From: Fragum whitleyi
Lineage: Eukaryota; Mollusca; Bivalvia; Cardiida; Cardiidae
Length of the DNA: 64,000 nucleotides
Assembly (NCBI GenBank): GCA_948146395.1
Contig: OX411557.1
Coordinates: forward strand, 39,015,689-39,079,688
Direction: 5' to 3'
Made by a program: the position numbers and the translations under genes. How positions within the stretch are numbered: position 1 is the stretch's first letter; each line of letters begins with the position of its first letter. A model generated the notes under the pieces. The model was not told the DNA's origin and searched no databases. It saw nothing but the letters and a program-made list of their open reading frames with translations. Of this stretch, positions 45,801 through 50,488 are shown piece by piece.

Positions 45801-48705
45801 CCAAATATGACCCAAGGGTCGAGTTATGAACAAACTTGGTAGAGGCCCACTAGGTGATGCTACGCACCAAATATTAAAGCTGTATGCCATCTGGTTACAG
45901 AGAAGAAGATTTTTAAAGATTTTCGCTTTTTGATTCTATGTAAAAAGGGTTGGGCCCGGGTTAAGCCCAAATATGACCCCAGGGTCTTGATATGAACAAA
46001 CTTGGTAGAGGTCTACTAGATGATGCTACATACCAAATATGAAAGCTGTCTGCCTTCTGGTTTCAGAGAAGAAGATTTTTAAAGATTTTCATTTTTTCAC
46101 CCTTTTTGTTAAGGGTGAAGGGAAAGGTAAGGGTGGATTTCATTTATTTGAACAACTTTGGTAGAGCTTGACCCAAAGAACATCCCTGCCAAGTTTCATC
46201 AAGATTGGCCCACTGGTTTAGGAGGAGAAGATGTTTAAAGAAATTGTGGACGACGCACGACGCACGACTGACGACGGACATTCTACGATCCCAATAGCTC
46301 ACCTTGAGCACTTCGTGCTCAGGTGAGCTAAAAAGGAAAACAAAACAGTGGGATGGAAGCAGATTCGAACTCATGATGTCTGCATTAAATAAGCTGTAGT
46401 TTCGATGTAATTATCATTCATCAACAATATTTTTCGAAAGAGGATTAATTTATATTACGCACTTGCGTAATGTGCGAAATGGCAGTTACGCCCTTGATTC
46501 AAACACGAGACAACTTGTCAAAAGGGGCTTACAGAAAATAAAAAAAAAATGAAATAAATACGGTTTGATGAGAGCATATTCGAACTCATGATCCCTGCGC
46601 CTGTAGTCATCTGACTAGACCTCTCGACCATACAGTCAAACAGTTTGTATTGGAACTTTTACATTATACAACCACCTTTAAAACCTATACACTACACGGA
46701 TTTGCGTTGTTTTTCGAAAGCTTGCGGCTACCCTCGATGATAAATGTATTCATCGGTTATTTTTTTCATTGCATAAAGGTCAAGTCATGTCAATAATTTC
46801 ACACTATATACAGGTTGTGCTCAGGCATATCCTTTTTGCTCTTTGCTGAAAATATGCCGAAAATTAATATTGAAATCTGCCTATCTAATTGATGTGATGT
46901 CCAAGGTGTCGAAGAGACTCAGGAGAGCGATATAGGACCATCGTGGTTCTCTAGTTTTCAGTCTCGATTGTTGTTTTTATCAGAGTAGTAATTACGACAT
47001 GGTGTGGAAAAAAAGATGTCATTTAAAAGGATCGAGTACATTGATACATGTATTGGATTCGTACCCAGCAGAATCAGTCTGTATTTTGACTTGACTTTAG
47101 CCTCGTCAAATAAGACTAGTTCTGCAAGGTACTCATCCAATAGAATTCAGTTTTGTACTCGATCTTTTTATAAAACCACTTATTTTTTACGTATGATTGC
47201 TTCAATTCTAGAGCCAGAAATAATTATAAAAACACACAGAGAACATTTTTTTTCTTTTTCTTTTCTAATTTTCTACATAGAAAAGAGATTATAAAGGAAA
47301 TAAATTTACAGTTGATATTGCATAGTCTTTCCGAATTTATTTCCCGAAGAATCTTGATTTAATTATCTTAGTGTTCATATTCTTTGTGTTGATCATTAAT
47401 CGAGCCTAAGAGTTCAGAAGCGTGATTGAAGGTTCAATAAAAGATGTGATAAACGGTGCTGAATACGTCATTCTGTAAGTAAAGCATGTTTATCGTTTCA
47501 TGCACAAATCTCAACGATAAACGATTTTAAACAAAACAAAAACAGATTTTTGACAAACGCAAGCCAAAAACAGAAATTGTCAGCCAAAAAGAAACAAATA
47601 TACTTACTGGGGCCTAATTTATCAGTTGAACAGGTCCATTTTGGCAAGGAAAGTATCGCAATGATTGGGACCACAAATGCAAATATTCCTCGTTTTGCAA
47701 TGGGCAATCTACAATATAAGTATGAAATTGAAGTAGATTCTAGACACATTTTTGAGTTATTTAAAACAACTGTTATGATACTTAGGAAACATGAAAAAGA
47801 TTGCGGTCAAACTGCATCAAATTGTTCCAGTATTTTAGACAATTCAGTATTAAACTGTTCAAGTATTTTAGACAATGCAGTGAGTAAAATGAGTGTTTTG
47901 AAGATATTTATTATCTATCAGAAAAACGATTACGTTGAATCGATATTTGCACCATTAATTAATGAGCATGCAAAAATGTTGTATTTACATTAGACGGTAA
48001 TATTGTATGCAACGAATGAAAAAAGTCATGCAATAACACATTTATGTATATACAAGATTAACGAATCTTATTGCAAGTAGCAAAGAACGAGCGTTTGAAT
48101 CAAGTGACTTGTCAAATCAGTTCAAGAGGTCAAGACAAAAACATCAATATAAACATGTAAATAATATATTCATGTACCGTATTTCATTCGATATCTGGAG
48201 AATTGTCACTATTCCGGAAACAAATAAAATTGTACTTAACAAGAGTACCAGAACTTCATGATCACCATTTGTACACAAGTACGGGAAAAGAATAAACGGA
48301 ATCGAAGCCACCCGAGCGAACATCGAAAGAAATTGCTGAAAGTATTAATGATTTCTTCTTAGTGATTTTCTTTTTACTTTGGATATAAACAATCGAATTA
48401 TTTAACCGTCGACTCTCATGATATATAAGTTTTTTCCTACTCTGGTAAACTAAATTGCAGTAAATATCAAAATTGGTTATTATTTTTAAGAAAGGATACG
48501 AACTTAAATTCAATTTCGAATACTCATTCAATGTCATCTATCTAGGTCTTACCTGGAATCCAAATAAAATACAAAGATACAAAGGCGGTACATCTTCTTT
48601 TTCACAAACTAGCATTGCCCTTTCTTCTTTACTTTTGTTGTCCTCGATATAGACGCTTATTCTATTGTCTTCTGAGGTACGATTGTGCACGTTTTCGAAC
48701 GACAT
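12831..48705 (-). CDS. SLC23-like nucleobase/ascorbate transporter (NAT family), 12 exons placed, one short exon missing
   Basis: This is a split gene for a membrane transporter of the NAT/SLC23 family, whose members move ascorbate, xanthine, urate or uracil across membranes. The exons, in coding order, are 48553-48705, 48178-48335, 47608-47708, 37243-37412, 25366-25486, 24968-25124, 24202-24342, 23804-23892, 15789-15918, 13651-13791, 13267-13362 and 12831-12898. They total 1525 nt with GT-AG borders. Every junction is in phase except 47608/37412, where a short unseen exon of length 3n+2 is required. Family landmarks are EDVPP at the N-terminus, RLPI and FAF in TM3, GPLTIAPT, a PEPVLGG segment, FVGG and DNTIPG, in the expected order. 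Several family-defining residues are altered: TM1 QH to QQ, the TM8 glutamate deleted, and a degenerate NAT signature. Either a divergent active paralogue or a gene under relaxed selection is possible; the substrate cannot be assigned. Confidence 0.88.
13267..13362 (-). CDS. SLC23-like gene, exon 11
   Basis: This 96-nt exon lies between TTGAAG and CCAG|GTACAG. It encodes a DQII segment, [18 protein letters not shown]. It is a near-exact match to the last TM and DNT(V/I)PG motif of SLC23 proteins. Confidence 0.91.
13651..13791 (-). CDS. SLC23-like gene, exon 10
   Basis: This 141-nt exon lies between CCCCTTTAG and G|GTATTTTT. It encodes [19 protein letters not shown], then a TM segment ending [12 protein letters not shown]. 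These align with the family GxxxAVGLSNLQxVDxNSSRNLF and the following TM. Phases match both neighbours. Confidence 0.9.
13792..15543. other. Intron 9 of the SLC23-like gene (left part)
   Basis: The intron between exons 10 and 9. It has an A-rich/(CA) run at about 14020-14045. A 90-codon plus-strand frame (14581-14853) is hydrophobic but matches no family. Confidence 0.5.
15544..15770. mobile_element. MITE of the TGAGCC family, copy 1
   Basis: The ends are TGAGCC ... GGCTA, with the inner palindrome GACTCTGACCAGCCTGTGC ... GCACAGTCTGATCAGAGTC. The left end is partly deleted. It lies just upstream (on the plus strand, left) of SLC23-like exon 9, in the intron. Confidence 0.75.
15789..15918 (-). 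CDS. SLC23-like gene, exon 9
   Basis: This 130-nt exon lies between TTTTGTTTTCAG and G|GTAAAAG. It encodes [34 protein letters not shown] and FMILFG. The alignment to the family (KFTALFASLPDPILGGMFCxLFG) is gap-free. It is the best conserved part of the gene. Confidence 0.9.
15981..16310 (+). repeat. Fragment of an interspersed element
   Basis: It contains GACTAGACGGGCAGACATAC and ACAAGAGACCCACGAGGGCT, the latter similar to the left ends of the Helitron-like elements in this window. No gene is seen. Confidence 0.4.
16559..16847 (+). mobile_element. tRNA-derived SINE
   Basis: A 76-nt tRNA-like head (16559-16634) has a paired acceptor stem GCCGCCG/CGGCGGC, a TGGTAGCG A box and a GGTTCGATCCC B box. 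The anticodon stem is weak. It is followed by a conserved body (CTATGTGAGATA ... CAGCCGCTGCGATATAAC ... GCGGCGTAAAACTC) and a CAATCAAT tail. The same family occurs at about 21480, 42280, 55390, 61190 and 11090. Confidence 0.85.
16870..17265 (+). mobile_element. Helitron-like element, short
   Basis: It contains GGTCAGGAAACAAGGAATAT and AGGAGGACTGAAGGACGC segments, a CTGGTTTTCGGCCAG hairpin and a GAGCTTATAA end. It lies directly after the SINE at 16559, in an SLC23-like intron. Confidence 0.5.
17721..17960. mobile_element. MITE of the TGAGCC family, copy 2
   Basis: Inverted ends are TGAGCCTGTGAGTGACATTT and AAATGTCACGCACAGGCTCA. It has the same inner hairpin as copies at 15544 and 54781. It lies in an SLC23-like intron. 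Confidence 0.8.
17961..19314. other. Intronic stretch, nothing recognised
   Basis: Contains a short (CAAA)n run at about 18210-18232; otherwise AT-rich single-copy-looking sequence inside intron 8 of the SLC23-like gene. Confidence 0.5.
19315..20800 (+). repeat. Duplicated segment of about 0.75 kb with an inner duplication
   Basis: Copy 1 covers about 19315-20075 and copy 2 about 20120-20800. Shared landmarks are AGCAGCGTGTTACAAACACG, TACGCTATCAAC, ACTAAAAAGTTGAGGTGT and GACACAGACCTTATCACATG. Copy 1 additionally holds two copies of a 110-bp piece (GTGGAGCGAACCGCCCAAAC at about 19780 and 19902). The GTTACAAACACG part is itself full of short inverted repeats. Confidence 0.75.
20800..22180 (+). 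repeat. Degenerate tandem array, about 160 bp unit
   Basis: Units have TTGACCTTGTCACATGACATTGACC, GCAGATGCATAYCATTGAGAT-like and CATGCCAAATATGAAC landmarks. At least six degenerate units are present, starting inside the duplicated segment. The SINE at 21480 is inserted in one unit. Confidence 0.7.
21480..21748 (+). mobile_element. tRNA-derived SINE with target duplication
   Basis: The tRNA-like head (21480-21554) has a well-paired anticodon stem, GACTTC/GAAGTC. The body is that of the same SINE family. Flanking direct repeats ATTTCACCTT lie at 21468-21477 and 21749-21758. It sits inside a degenerate tandem array. Confidence 0.85.
22375..23271 (+). mobile_element. Helitron-like tandem-core element
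   Basis: The left end is ACTAGAGGGCCGTTTGCCCT, then GTCGCTCACCTGAG. Three core repeats of about 170 bp contain CCCTCCCC-TGGTGCTCCGCAC. The right end has GACGGACGACGCACGGACG and a hairpin GAGCACGTTGTGCTC, followed 7 nt later by CTAA. Hairpin plus CTRR is a Helitron 3' feature; the family resembles bivalve pearl/CvA-type elements. Confidence 0.7.
23272..23803 (+). repeat. Tail fragment of a Helitron-like element
   Basis: Within this stretch, 23560-23700 has AAGTTTCATCTTTTTGAGGA, GACGACGGATCCC and CTACCTTGAGCTCTTCG, a decayed relative of the tail at 23271. The remainder is AT-rich with nothing recognised. Confidence 0.5.
23804..23892 (-). CDS. SLC23-like gene, exon 8 (NAT signature, degenerate)
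   Basis: This 89-nt exon lies between TTTTATAG and AAG|GTATTT, with phases matching exons 7 and 9. It encodes LEGCAAG, then [17 protein letters not shown]. The position corresponds to the family segment EGxxxxxAGxxGxGNGxTS, followed by the NAT signature N-x-G-x4-T-K/R. NGTTS is kept, but the signature is shorter by about two residues and lacks its Thr. Confidence 0.84.
24202..24342 (-). CDS. SLC23-like gene, exon 7 (TM8 region, conserved Glu missing)
   Basis: This 141-nt exon lies between TTTGACAG and G|GTGAGC. It encodes [13 protein letters not shown], then [15 protein letters not shown], and ends IKRG. SLC23 proteins have about 14 residues between the LG(M) and DYYAC landmarks, including a conserved ESIGD; here there are about 10. 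The Glu is gone and Asp is Asn. The acceptor and first bases of the exon are triplicated just upstream (24321-24510). Confidence 0.87.
24321..24510 (-). repeat. Triplicated splice-acceptor region of exon 7
   Basis: Three tandem copies start at 24321, 24383 and 24448 (period 62-65 bp). Each copy on the minus strand holds the ATTTCGT-type tract, an AG acceptor and a diverged version of the first roughly 20 nt of exon 7. The two upstream copies are followed by GTGAGT, a donor-like sequence. Only the copy at 24321-24383 continues into the long open exon. Confidence 0.8.
24968..25124 (-). CDS. SLC23-like gene, exon 6
   Basis: This 157-nt exon encodes [16 protein letters not shown], then [12 protein letters not shown] and a WFRIPFPG end. 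These align with family segments (I/V)AICVSW, TDVLP, ARTD and WxRxPYP. The donor (G|GTTTAA) is weak, but the split Gly codon matches exon 7. Confidence 0.88.
25366..25486 (-). CDS. SLC23-like gene, exon 5
   Basis: This 121-nt exon follows a strong TTTTTTTATTGCAG acceptor and ends CCG|GTAAATG. It takes one base to complete the Leu left by exon 4 and ends in phase 0. It encodes a TM segment with IFSKCWRN (family FSQYLRN), a basic loop and PVFSLFP (family KMFP). The Ngaro-like retroelement lies in the intron just upstream. Confidence 0.82.
25765..26190 (-). mobile_element. Helitron-like element, minus strand, adjacent to the Ngaro-like element
   Basis: Its minus-strand 3' end is GAGCCTTTTGTGCTC, then AGGTGAG and CTAA at 25765. 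The body has two degenerate core units. The far end is unclear and close to B2. Confidence 0.6.
26240..26479 (-). repeat. Ngaro-like element, repeat B2 (3' end)
   Basis: This is the outer copy of B. It ends with GTCCTCTGT on the minus strand against flanking AAAGGCC, which marks the 3' boundary of the element. Confidence 0.87.
26480..26761 (-). other. Spacer between A2 and B2
   Basis: These 282 bp have no match to either repeat or to the rest of the element. In the standard Ngaro scheme A2 and B2 are adjacent, so this is an extra segment. Confidence 0.6.
26762..26934 (-). repeat. Ngaro-like element, repeat A2
   Basis: This is the internal copy of A and abuts B1 directly at 26934/26935. That B-A junction is what a circular intermediate of the element would contain. 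Confidence 0.88.
26935..27174 (-). repeat. Ngaro-like element, repeat B1
   Basis: This 240-bp repeat is shared with 26240-26479 (3 differences). It follows the hydrolase reading frame on the minus strand and its end touches A2. Confidence 0.88.
27212..27897 (-). pseudogene. SGNH hydrolase domain of the Ngaro-like element, frameshifted
   Basis: This lies in the same frame as the recombinase, directly after tandem stops TGA-TAA, and has no ATG. Block I is IVGSSIIKR (Ser at about residue 35) and block III is HCAGND (95-100). The first frame closes at 27358. A one-base shift near 27395-27405 leads to a frame holding block [11 protein letters not shown] (DGVH at 27335-27346), which closes at TAA 27212. 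A hydrolase of this type accompanies many Ngaro elements; its role is unknown. The copy is broken. Confidence 0.83.
27901..28926 (-). CDS. Tyrosine recombinase of the Ngaro-like element
   Basis: This ORF has 341 codons and its start overlaps the RNase H end in another frame. The N-terminal SAM-like core-binding domain covers about residues 35-130. The catalytic domain has Arg183 in FFRIGEL, Lys220 in SSKTDQ, the H-x-x-R box at 297-300 (GHSFR), Trp323 in GRW and the nucleophile Tyr331 in KSYIR. All catalytic positions are present and the frame is uninterrupted. In this group the enzyme integrates a circular cDNA without target duplication. It ends TGA and is followed at once by TAA. Confidence 0.9.
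   Translation of the reverse strand: MKQLILYLVVRGSDSGVSKFRQRRTGNTGHISSTYLKSEVCMLLESSVSSNTRAVYESAICQFSKFRQENRLQEVWPPSVQSLTEFIAYMSVNGLSPSTARSYISGIAFFCKIRNLVDPTSNFIISKMLTGFQRKFKRVDTRLPITYKILKSIIGALPSICYNAFEAQLFKTIFLLAFFGFFRIGELVVSTLDIQGHALSINDVHMENHALLRILLRSSKTDQQRKGVVLHIPRSESDVAYCPVRNVSEYLKIRRNVDCDVLFCHANNRPVTRFQVSAVLTKTISFLGLNCKHYKGHSFRIGAATSASENGVSDETIKSLGRWRSNAYKSYIRIPTKTLAL
28811..30520 (-). pseudogene. Reverse transcriptase-RNase H of the Ngaro-like element, broken
   Basis: This frame overlaps the end of the gag ORF; the first in-frame codon here is GTG at 30520, not ATG. RT motifs are [10 protein letters not shown] (end of the upstream segment), [17 protein letters not shown] and the catalytic YLDD. 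RNase H follows with TDSAG and VLELVP, then HIDNQSL and [10 protein letters not shown] in a shifted frame. There are two lesions: an in-frame TAA at 30098-30100 right after the RDGSWR motif, and a frame change at a run of nine A (minus strand, 29080-29088) that separates two RNase H catalytic acids from the third. The end overlaps the recombinase ORF. It is unlikely to make active enzyme unless recoded. Confidence 0.87.
30423..31340 (-). CDS. Gag-like protein of the Ngaro-like element
   Basis: This ORF has 305 codons from ATG (31340). The N-terminal third is Lys/Gln/Pro-rich and probably disordered. The middle holds [16 protein letters not shown] and a later ELWLLHM, resembling the W-x-x-AF core of DIRS-type gag proteins. 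The C-terminal end carries a C-x7-C-x4-C-x3-H cluster (residues 243-260) and a C-x2-C-x3-H-x4-C zinc knuckle (262-274), as expected for nucleic-acid binding, then an SR/RG-rich tail. The frame is intact and its end overlaps the start of the RT frame by about 100 nt. Its role would be packaging element RNA in cytoplasmic particles. Confidence 0.8.
   Translation of the reverse strand: MPKAKRKSNKLHEPAAAVAQLDQTVQAEPVNLLPVTEGERTTHKEPMQLSSDQLDVVASKVADKLMPLFSLQGQAVPLPGPSSAEPSGEMFPDSYKSISDQIPLAVKQKIWNEDYINIAILLKPEDSPDQSFTINEQCKVSFPAKNAKKISNIEAWTDAFIIFIDIYCKVNVDQYQDLLKYLHIIRLGAKQYVDGWATYDEKFRIKKASHPGMSWCIVDQELWLLHMCKPKPRVNNLPWGRKCFDFNYGECRKLLCNYTHKCIKCHGEHPLKKCGNNLRNASFRSGSSRGGFQLSNFGRHRSFLQ
31341..32169 (-). 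other. Leader of the Ngaro-like element next to the gag start
   Basis: There is no ORF of note. A run of about 18 T lies near 31577-31595. The segment may include the untranslated leader just before the gag ATG. Confidence 0.5.
32170..34200 (-). repeat. Tandem array in the leader of the Ngaro-like element
   Basis: Higher-order units of about 360-386 bp start at 32823, 33207, 33565 and 33951, with older partial units from 32170. Each unit holds two related half-units with the palindrome TTGTATACAA, then CCAATTG-type motifs, a GGCACCGAGA block and a CTCATGGGC-CACAGT block. I count about 11 half-units. The array sits between A1 and the gag ORF. Confidence 0.82.
34201..35702 (-). other. Leader of the Ngaro-like element between A1 and the array
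   Basis: This segment is AT-rich. It contains a (TTG)n/(T6G)n microsatellite at about 34705-34765 and a 64-codon minus-strand ORF (35264-35458) starting [11 protein letters not shown]. That ORF has no family I recognise, and its coding status is unsure. Confidence 0.5.
35703..35875 (-). repeat. Ngaro-like element, repeat A1 (5' end)
   Basis: This 173-bp repeat is shared with 26762-26934, with a single G/A difference. Its outer edge begins AACAAGTTTTAGGC on the minus strand, defining the 5' end of the element. Confidence 0.88.
35890..36819 (+). mobile_element. Helitron-like tandem-core element with an AAGCCCCGCTGGGCTT tail
   Basis: It contains degenerate core units on GGGACCATTT and CAATGTAATGAGCTC landmarks, then GGACGGACGCACGCACGG. 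It ends with a hairpin AAAGCCCCGCTGGGCTTT and GGGGCTTAA. A short inverted relative lies at about 37690-37930. Confidence 0.55.
37243..37412 (-). CDS. SLC23-like gene, exon 4 (TM4-TM5 region)
   Basis: This 170-nt exon lies between a TTTTACCAG acceptor and a TT|GTAAGTCAG donor. It starts in phase 0 and ends with two bases of a Leu codon. It encodes IQGAVIF, then [16 protein letters not shown] and a NWHIAIL end. These align with the (V/I)QGAIM, GPLTVTPTVSLIGLS and HWGI landmarks of SLC23. The preceding WxPRxRE-type stretch is absent and must sit in the unplaced exon. Confidence 0.88.
37930..39282. other. Intronic stretch, nothing recognised
   Basis: AT-rich. Short plus-strand frames at 38272-38732 and 38978-39232 match no family and have biased Phe/Lys composition. 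Confidence 0.45.
39283..39897 (+). mobile_element. Helitron-like element with a GCTGGCCTTCGGCC tail
   Basis: It starts with about 1.5 units of a core repeat (GAAATTTGCTACCC landmarks at 39288 and 39449), then AAGAAGGATATCCAAGGAACAT and GGACGCACGCACGACGG. It ends with hairpin GGCCTTCGGCC and CTAA at 39894-39897. Confidence 0.6.
40793..40946. mobile_element. Small MITE with CTTAAGG ends, copy 2
   Basis: The ends are CTTAAGGTATTAG and CCACTGCCTTAAG. The inner pair is AACCGAGGATTAC / GGAAACCTCGGTC. It is 154 bp long. Confidence 0.75.
41400..42790 (+). repeat. Tandem array, about 150 bp unit
   Basis: Units start near 41512, 41664, 41811, 41951 and 42108 with ATCTTGTGAACGCAACTCCT, and share GATGAAACTTTCACAAA, CACTTGACCTTGCGCATATT and TTTTAGCCG landmarks. 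A SINE (42276-42545) interrupts the last units. Confidence 0.8.
42276..42545 (-). mobile_element. tRNA-derived SINE, minus strand, with 15-bp TSD
   Basis: The same family, tail at the left and tRNA-like head at about 42465-42545. Flanks CCATGTACATATTGA (42261-42275) and CCATGTGCATATTGA (42546-42560) are a target duplication with one mismatch. It is inserted in the 41.4-42.8 kb array. Confidence 0.85.
43140..43990 (-). mobile_element. Helitron-like element of the 44735 family, inverted and decayed
   Basis: On the minus strand it has the core units (GGGTATGATAGGAACACATT-like, AGATTATGCTACTTTCC) and ends in an ATAGCTCACCTTGTGCACTT tail with a decayed hairpin. It lies head-to-head with the copy at 44735, separated by about 750 bp. 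Confidence 0.65.
44735..46331 (+). mobile_element. Helitron-like element with a dimeric tandem core
   Basis: The left end is ACAAGAGGACCATGATGGTC, then GATCGCTCACCTGAG. Seven core units have GGTCTTGATATGAACAAACT landmarks near 44951, 45129, 45295, 45474, 45639, 45815 and 45982. The right end has GACGACGGACATTC, the hairpin GAGCACTTCGTGCTC and CTAA. No ORF for Rep/helicase is present. Confidence 0.75.
46332..47607. other. Intronic stretch with one repeat fragment
   Basis: 46430-46515 (TTTTTCGAAAGAGGATTAAT ... GCAGTTACGCCCTTGA) is repeated at 40642-40710. The rest shows nothing recognisable. The unplaced SLC23-like exon could lie here. Confidence 0.45.
47608..47708 (-). CDS. SLC23-like gene, exon 3 (TM3)
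   Basis: This 101-nt exon lies between a TTGTAG acceptor and an A|GTAAGTA donor. It encodes [20 protein letters not shown] followed by a KW-C motif, the family's RLP(I/L)xQxxxFAFLVP segment. The usual Gln after LPI-x is Lys here. The exon leaves one base of a codon, which does not match the phase-0 start of the next exon found. Confidence 0.87.
48178..48335 (-). CDS. SLC23-like gene, exon 2 (TM1-TM2)
   Basis: The acceptor is TACTTTCAG and the donor is CG|GTACAT. The exon has 158 nt and is phase 0 in, phase 2 out, as its neighbours require. It encodes two hydrophobic spans, including SIPFIL and [14 protein letters not shown], which align with TM1 and TM2 of SLC23. The residue after the exon 1 Gln, a conserved His in vertebrate SVCTs (QH), is Gln here. 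Confidence 0.85.
48553..48705 (-). CDS. SLC23-like gene, coding exon 1 (start codon)
   Basis: This exon has 51 codons, begins at ATG (48705) and ends in a CAG|GTAAGA donor. It encodes a hydrophilic, acidic cytoplasmic N-terminus. It finishes with [15 protein letters not shown], which matches the stretch just before and into TM1 of SLC23 proteins (EDVPPW-LCILLGFQ in vertebrates). No upstream in-frame ATG was seen that would suit better. The exon ends in phase 0. Confidence 0.88.
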
Positions 48706-49753
48706 CTTATACAAGTGAACTTAGTTAGATTCTATAAACAATGCTTATATCCCCTTCTGTACTAGAGAGAAATTGTTCAGACTTGTAATTATTAAACTAA
48801 AGAAAAAAATACCTTATTACCAACTTAGAAATATAATTACCAAAGAAAATAAGGATCTGAAACATCTGATCGCGTCATATTCAAATTATTAATTAAGTCA
48901 CGTGTATCCCTTTTTGAAATACCACATAACCGAAATAAGATGTTTACTTTTCAGTTCCCACTATCTCTTAATAACACAGATTACCGAACGACAAGCATCT
49001 TTTCCGAAATAATTTCAAGACGTACAAAGATCGCAGGCTAAGTTTCGATATCTGATTTTGCGTATTTAGCATATATGCATCACGTGGTAGACAAAAGTAA
49101 CCTACCCGATATTGCATCCGGTTTGATAATCCAAGCATAGAACCATATCTTCATTACAAATGTGCATTATGCAACACCTGAAATAACTGCAGGTAAAGGC
49201 AGCCGAATCTTGTGAGATTAAAAACTCGAAATAATTGAAATTAAAACAACGACAACAACAACAATACATGTATGTTTCAGTAAAAAAGTGGGAATCCACT
49301 TTATGACATCTTATTAACAACACGATATACTGTTTATCGCCTTTGCGTCTTTAGAAGACAAGCTGCTTGCCTATGAATGTGTGTATCTTTAACATTGATG
49401 CAGACGCAGTTCGTGCATGAAACCTAAATATTGACTTGGGAATGGCTTGGGGTGGATGGCGGGTATGAAGGTCAAGTTTGGCTTTGACATAAAAGTACAA
49501 CTACAGATAAATAGCTCTTACTGGAGCAGTAGCCGTAAAGAATTCAAATACCAAGATTATACGGTCTTACTGAGCGCTTGCAGTTTGTACTAATTAGCCT
49601 TATCTGACTTGATGTCTTGATCAAAAGGATTAAATCAAATTTACTCATTCATATATATTTATTTCAATTTATTTGTTATTGATTTTTAATTCAAATTATT
49701 AACTCGGTACAAAATGGTCGTAAAAATGTTGTAAAAGATTAAACAATGAATAC
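48706..49753. other. 5' flank of the SLC23-like gene
   Basis: AT-rich sequence upstream of the ATG. No clear TATA box, initiator or further exon could be identified. Promoter and untranslated exons, if any, would be here. Confidence 0.4.
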
Positions 49754-49761
49754 CTTAAATG

Positions 49762-50488
49762 TAGGGATGGTAACGAGTACCAATTTTACTAATCGATTAC
49801 TCGTTCACCATTCCGATCGAGTACTTGATTACTCGGATAGAATTGAGGTCACTCATTTATCCTGTGTCTTCAAACGTAAATATAAATGGTATTTGCTGCA
49901 TATTTTCGGTCGAAGGGGCAGTTGAAATGACGTGATTGCTAATTTATTTTAAGAAACGAAAAATTGTAAAGTGCATGCGTAGGAAGCGTCAATTCTCGGT
50001 AAAATTTCTAGACAATATTCATCGGTTTTATATACAACTTTCGGTTTAGAAAGACCAAGTAACTACAACATCGATAAAATTGTGTCACAGAGTTTAGGAA
50101 CGACGCTGCAACATTCCGTTGATCCGAAGATCCAAGTAAATCGCACTGTCCCTGATAAGAGTACCAAAATTCAAAGGTTCGAAAAGTTACAAAATGGCGT
50201 GTATTGTTTGACAGCAAGACGATGACAGTTGGCACTTGATTGCAAAGTCGGAGAAATATCGATGAATAAGACAATAGACAGGCGCCCAAGTGTTACATAC
50301 ATTACCTTTAGCTGAAAGGCAATTTCTTATGAAAGATCGATATTTTGAGAAAATATAAAATAATGAGATTTGAAACGAATTCACTATTATTTCTTTTATT
50401 TACCGATTAATCGATTAGTGAAATTGGTAATCGATAATCGGACGGTCGATCGAGTACTCGATTAATCGAATACTCGTTCCTATCCCTA
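49762..50488. mobile_element. Non-autonomous hAT element with perfect 8-bp TSD
   Basis: Inverted ends start TAGGGATGGTAACGAGTA and end TACTCGTTCCTATCCCTA. The flanks repeat CTTAAATG exactly (49754-49761 and 50489-50496). Both ends carry alternating ATCGATTA and CGAGTACTCG sub-repeats. No transposase is present. Confidence 0.88.

Noticed and set aside
47550..47993. A 147-codon plus-strand frame
   Set aside because: It is antisense to the exon 3 region of the SLC23-like gene, which is strongly supported on the minus strand.
50008..50384. Possible transposase remains inside the hAT element
   Set aside because: Frames are short, on overlapping phases and show no hAT dimerisation or RNase-H-like motifs.
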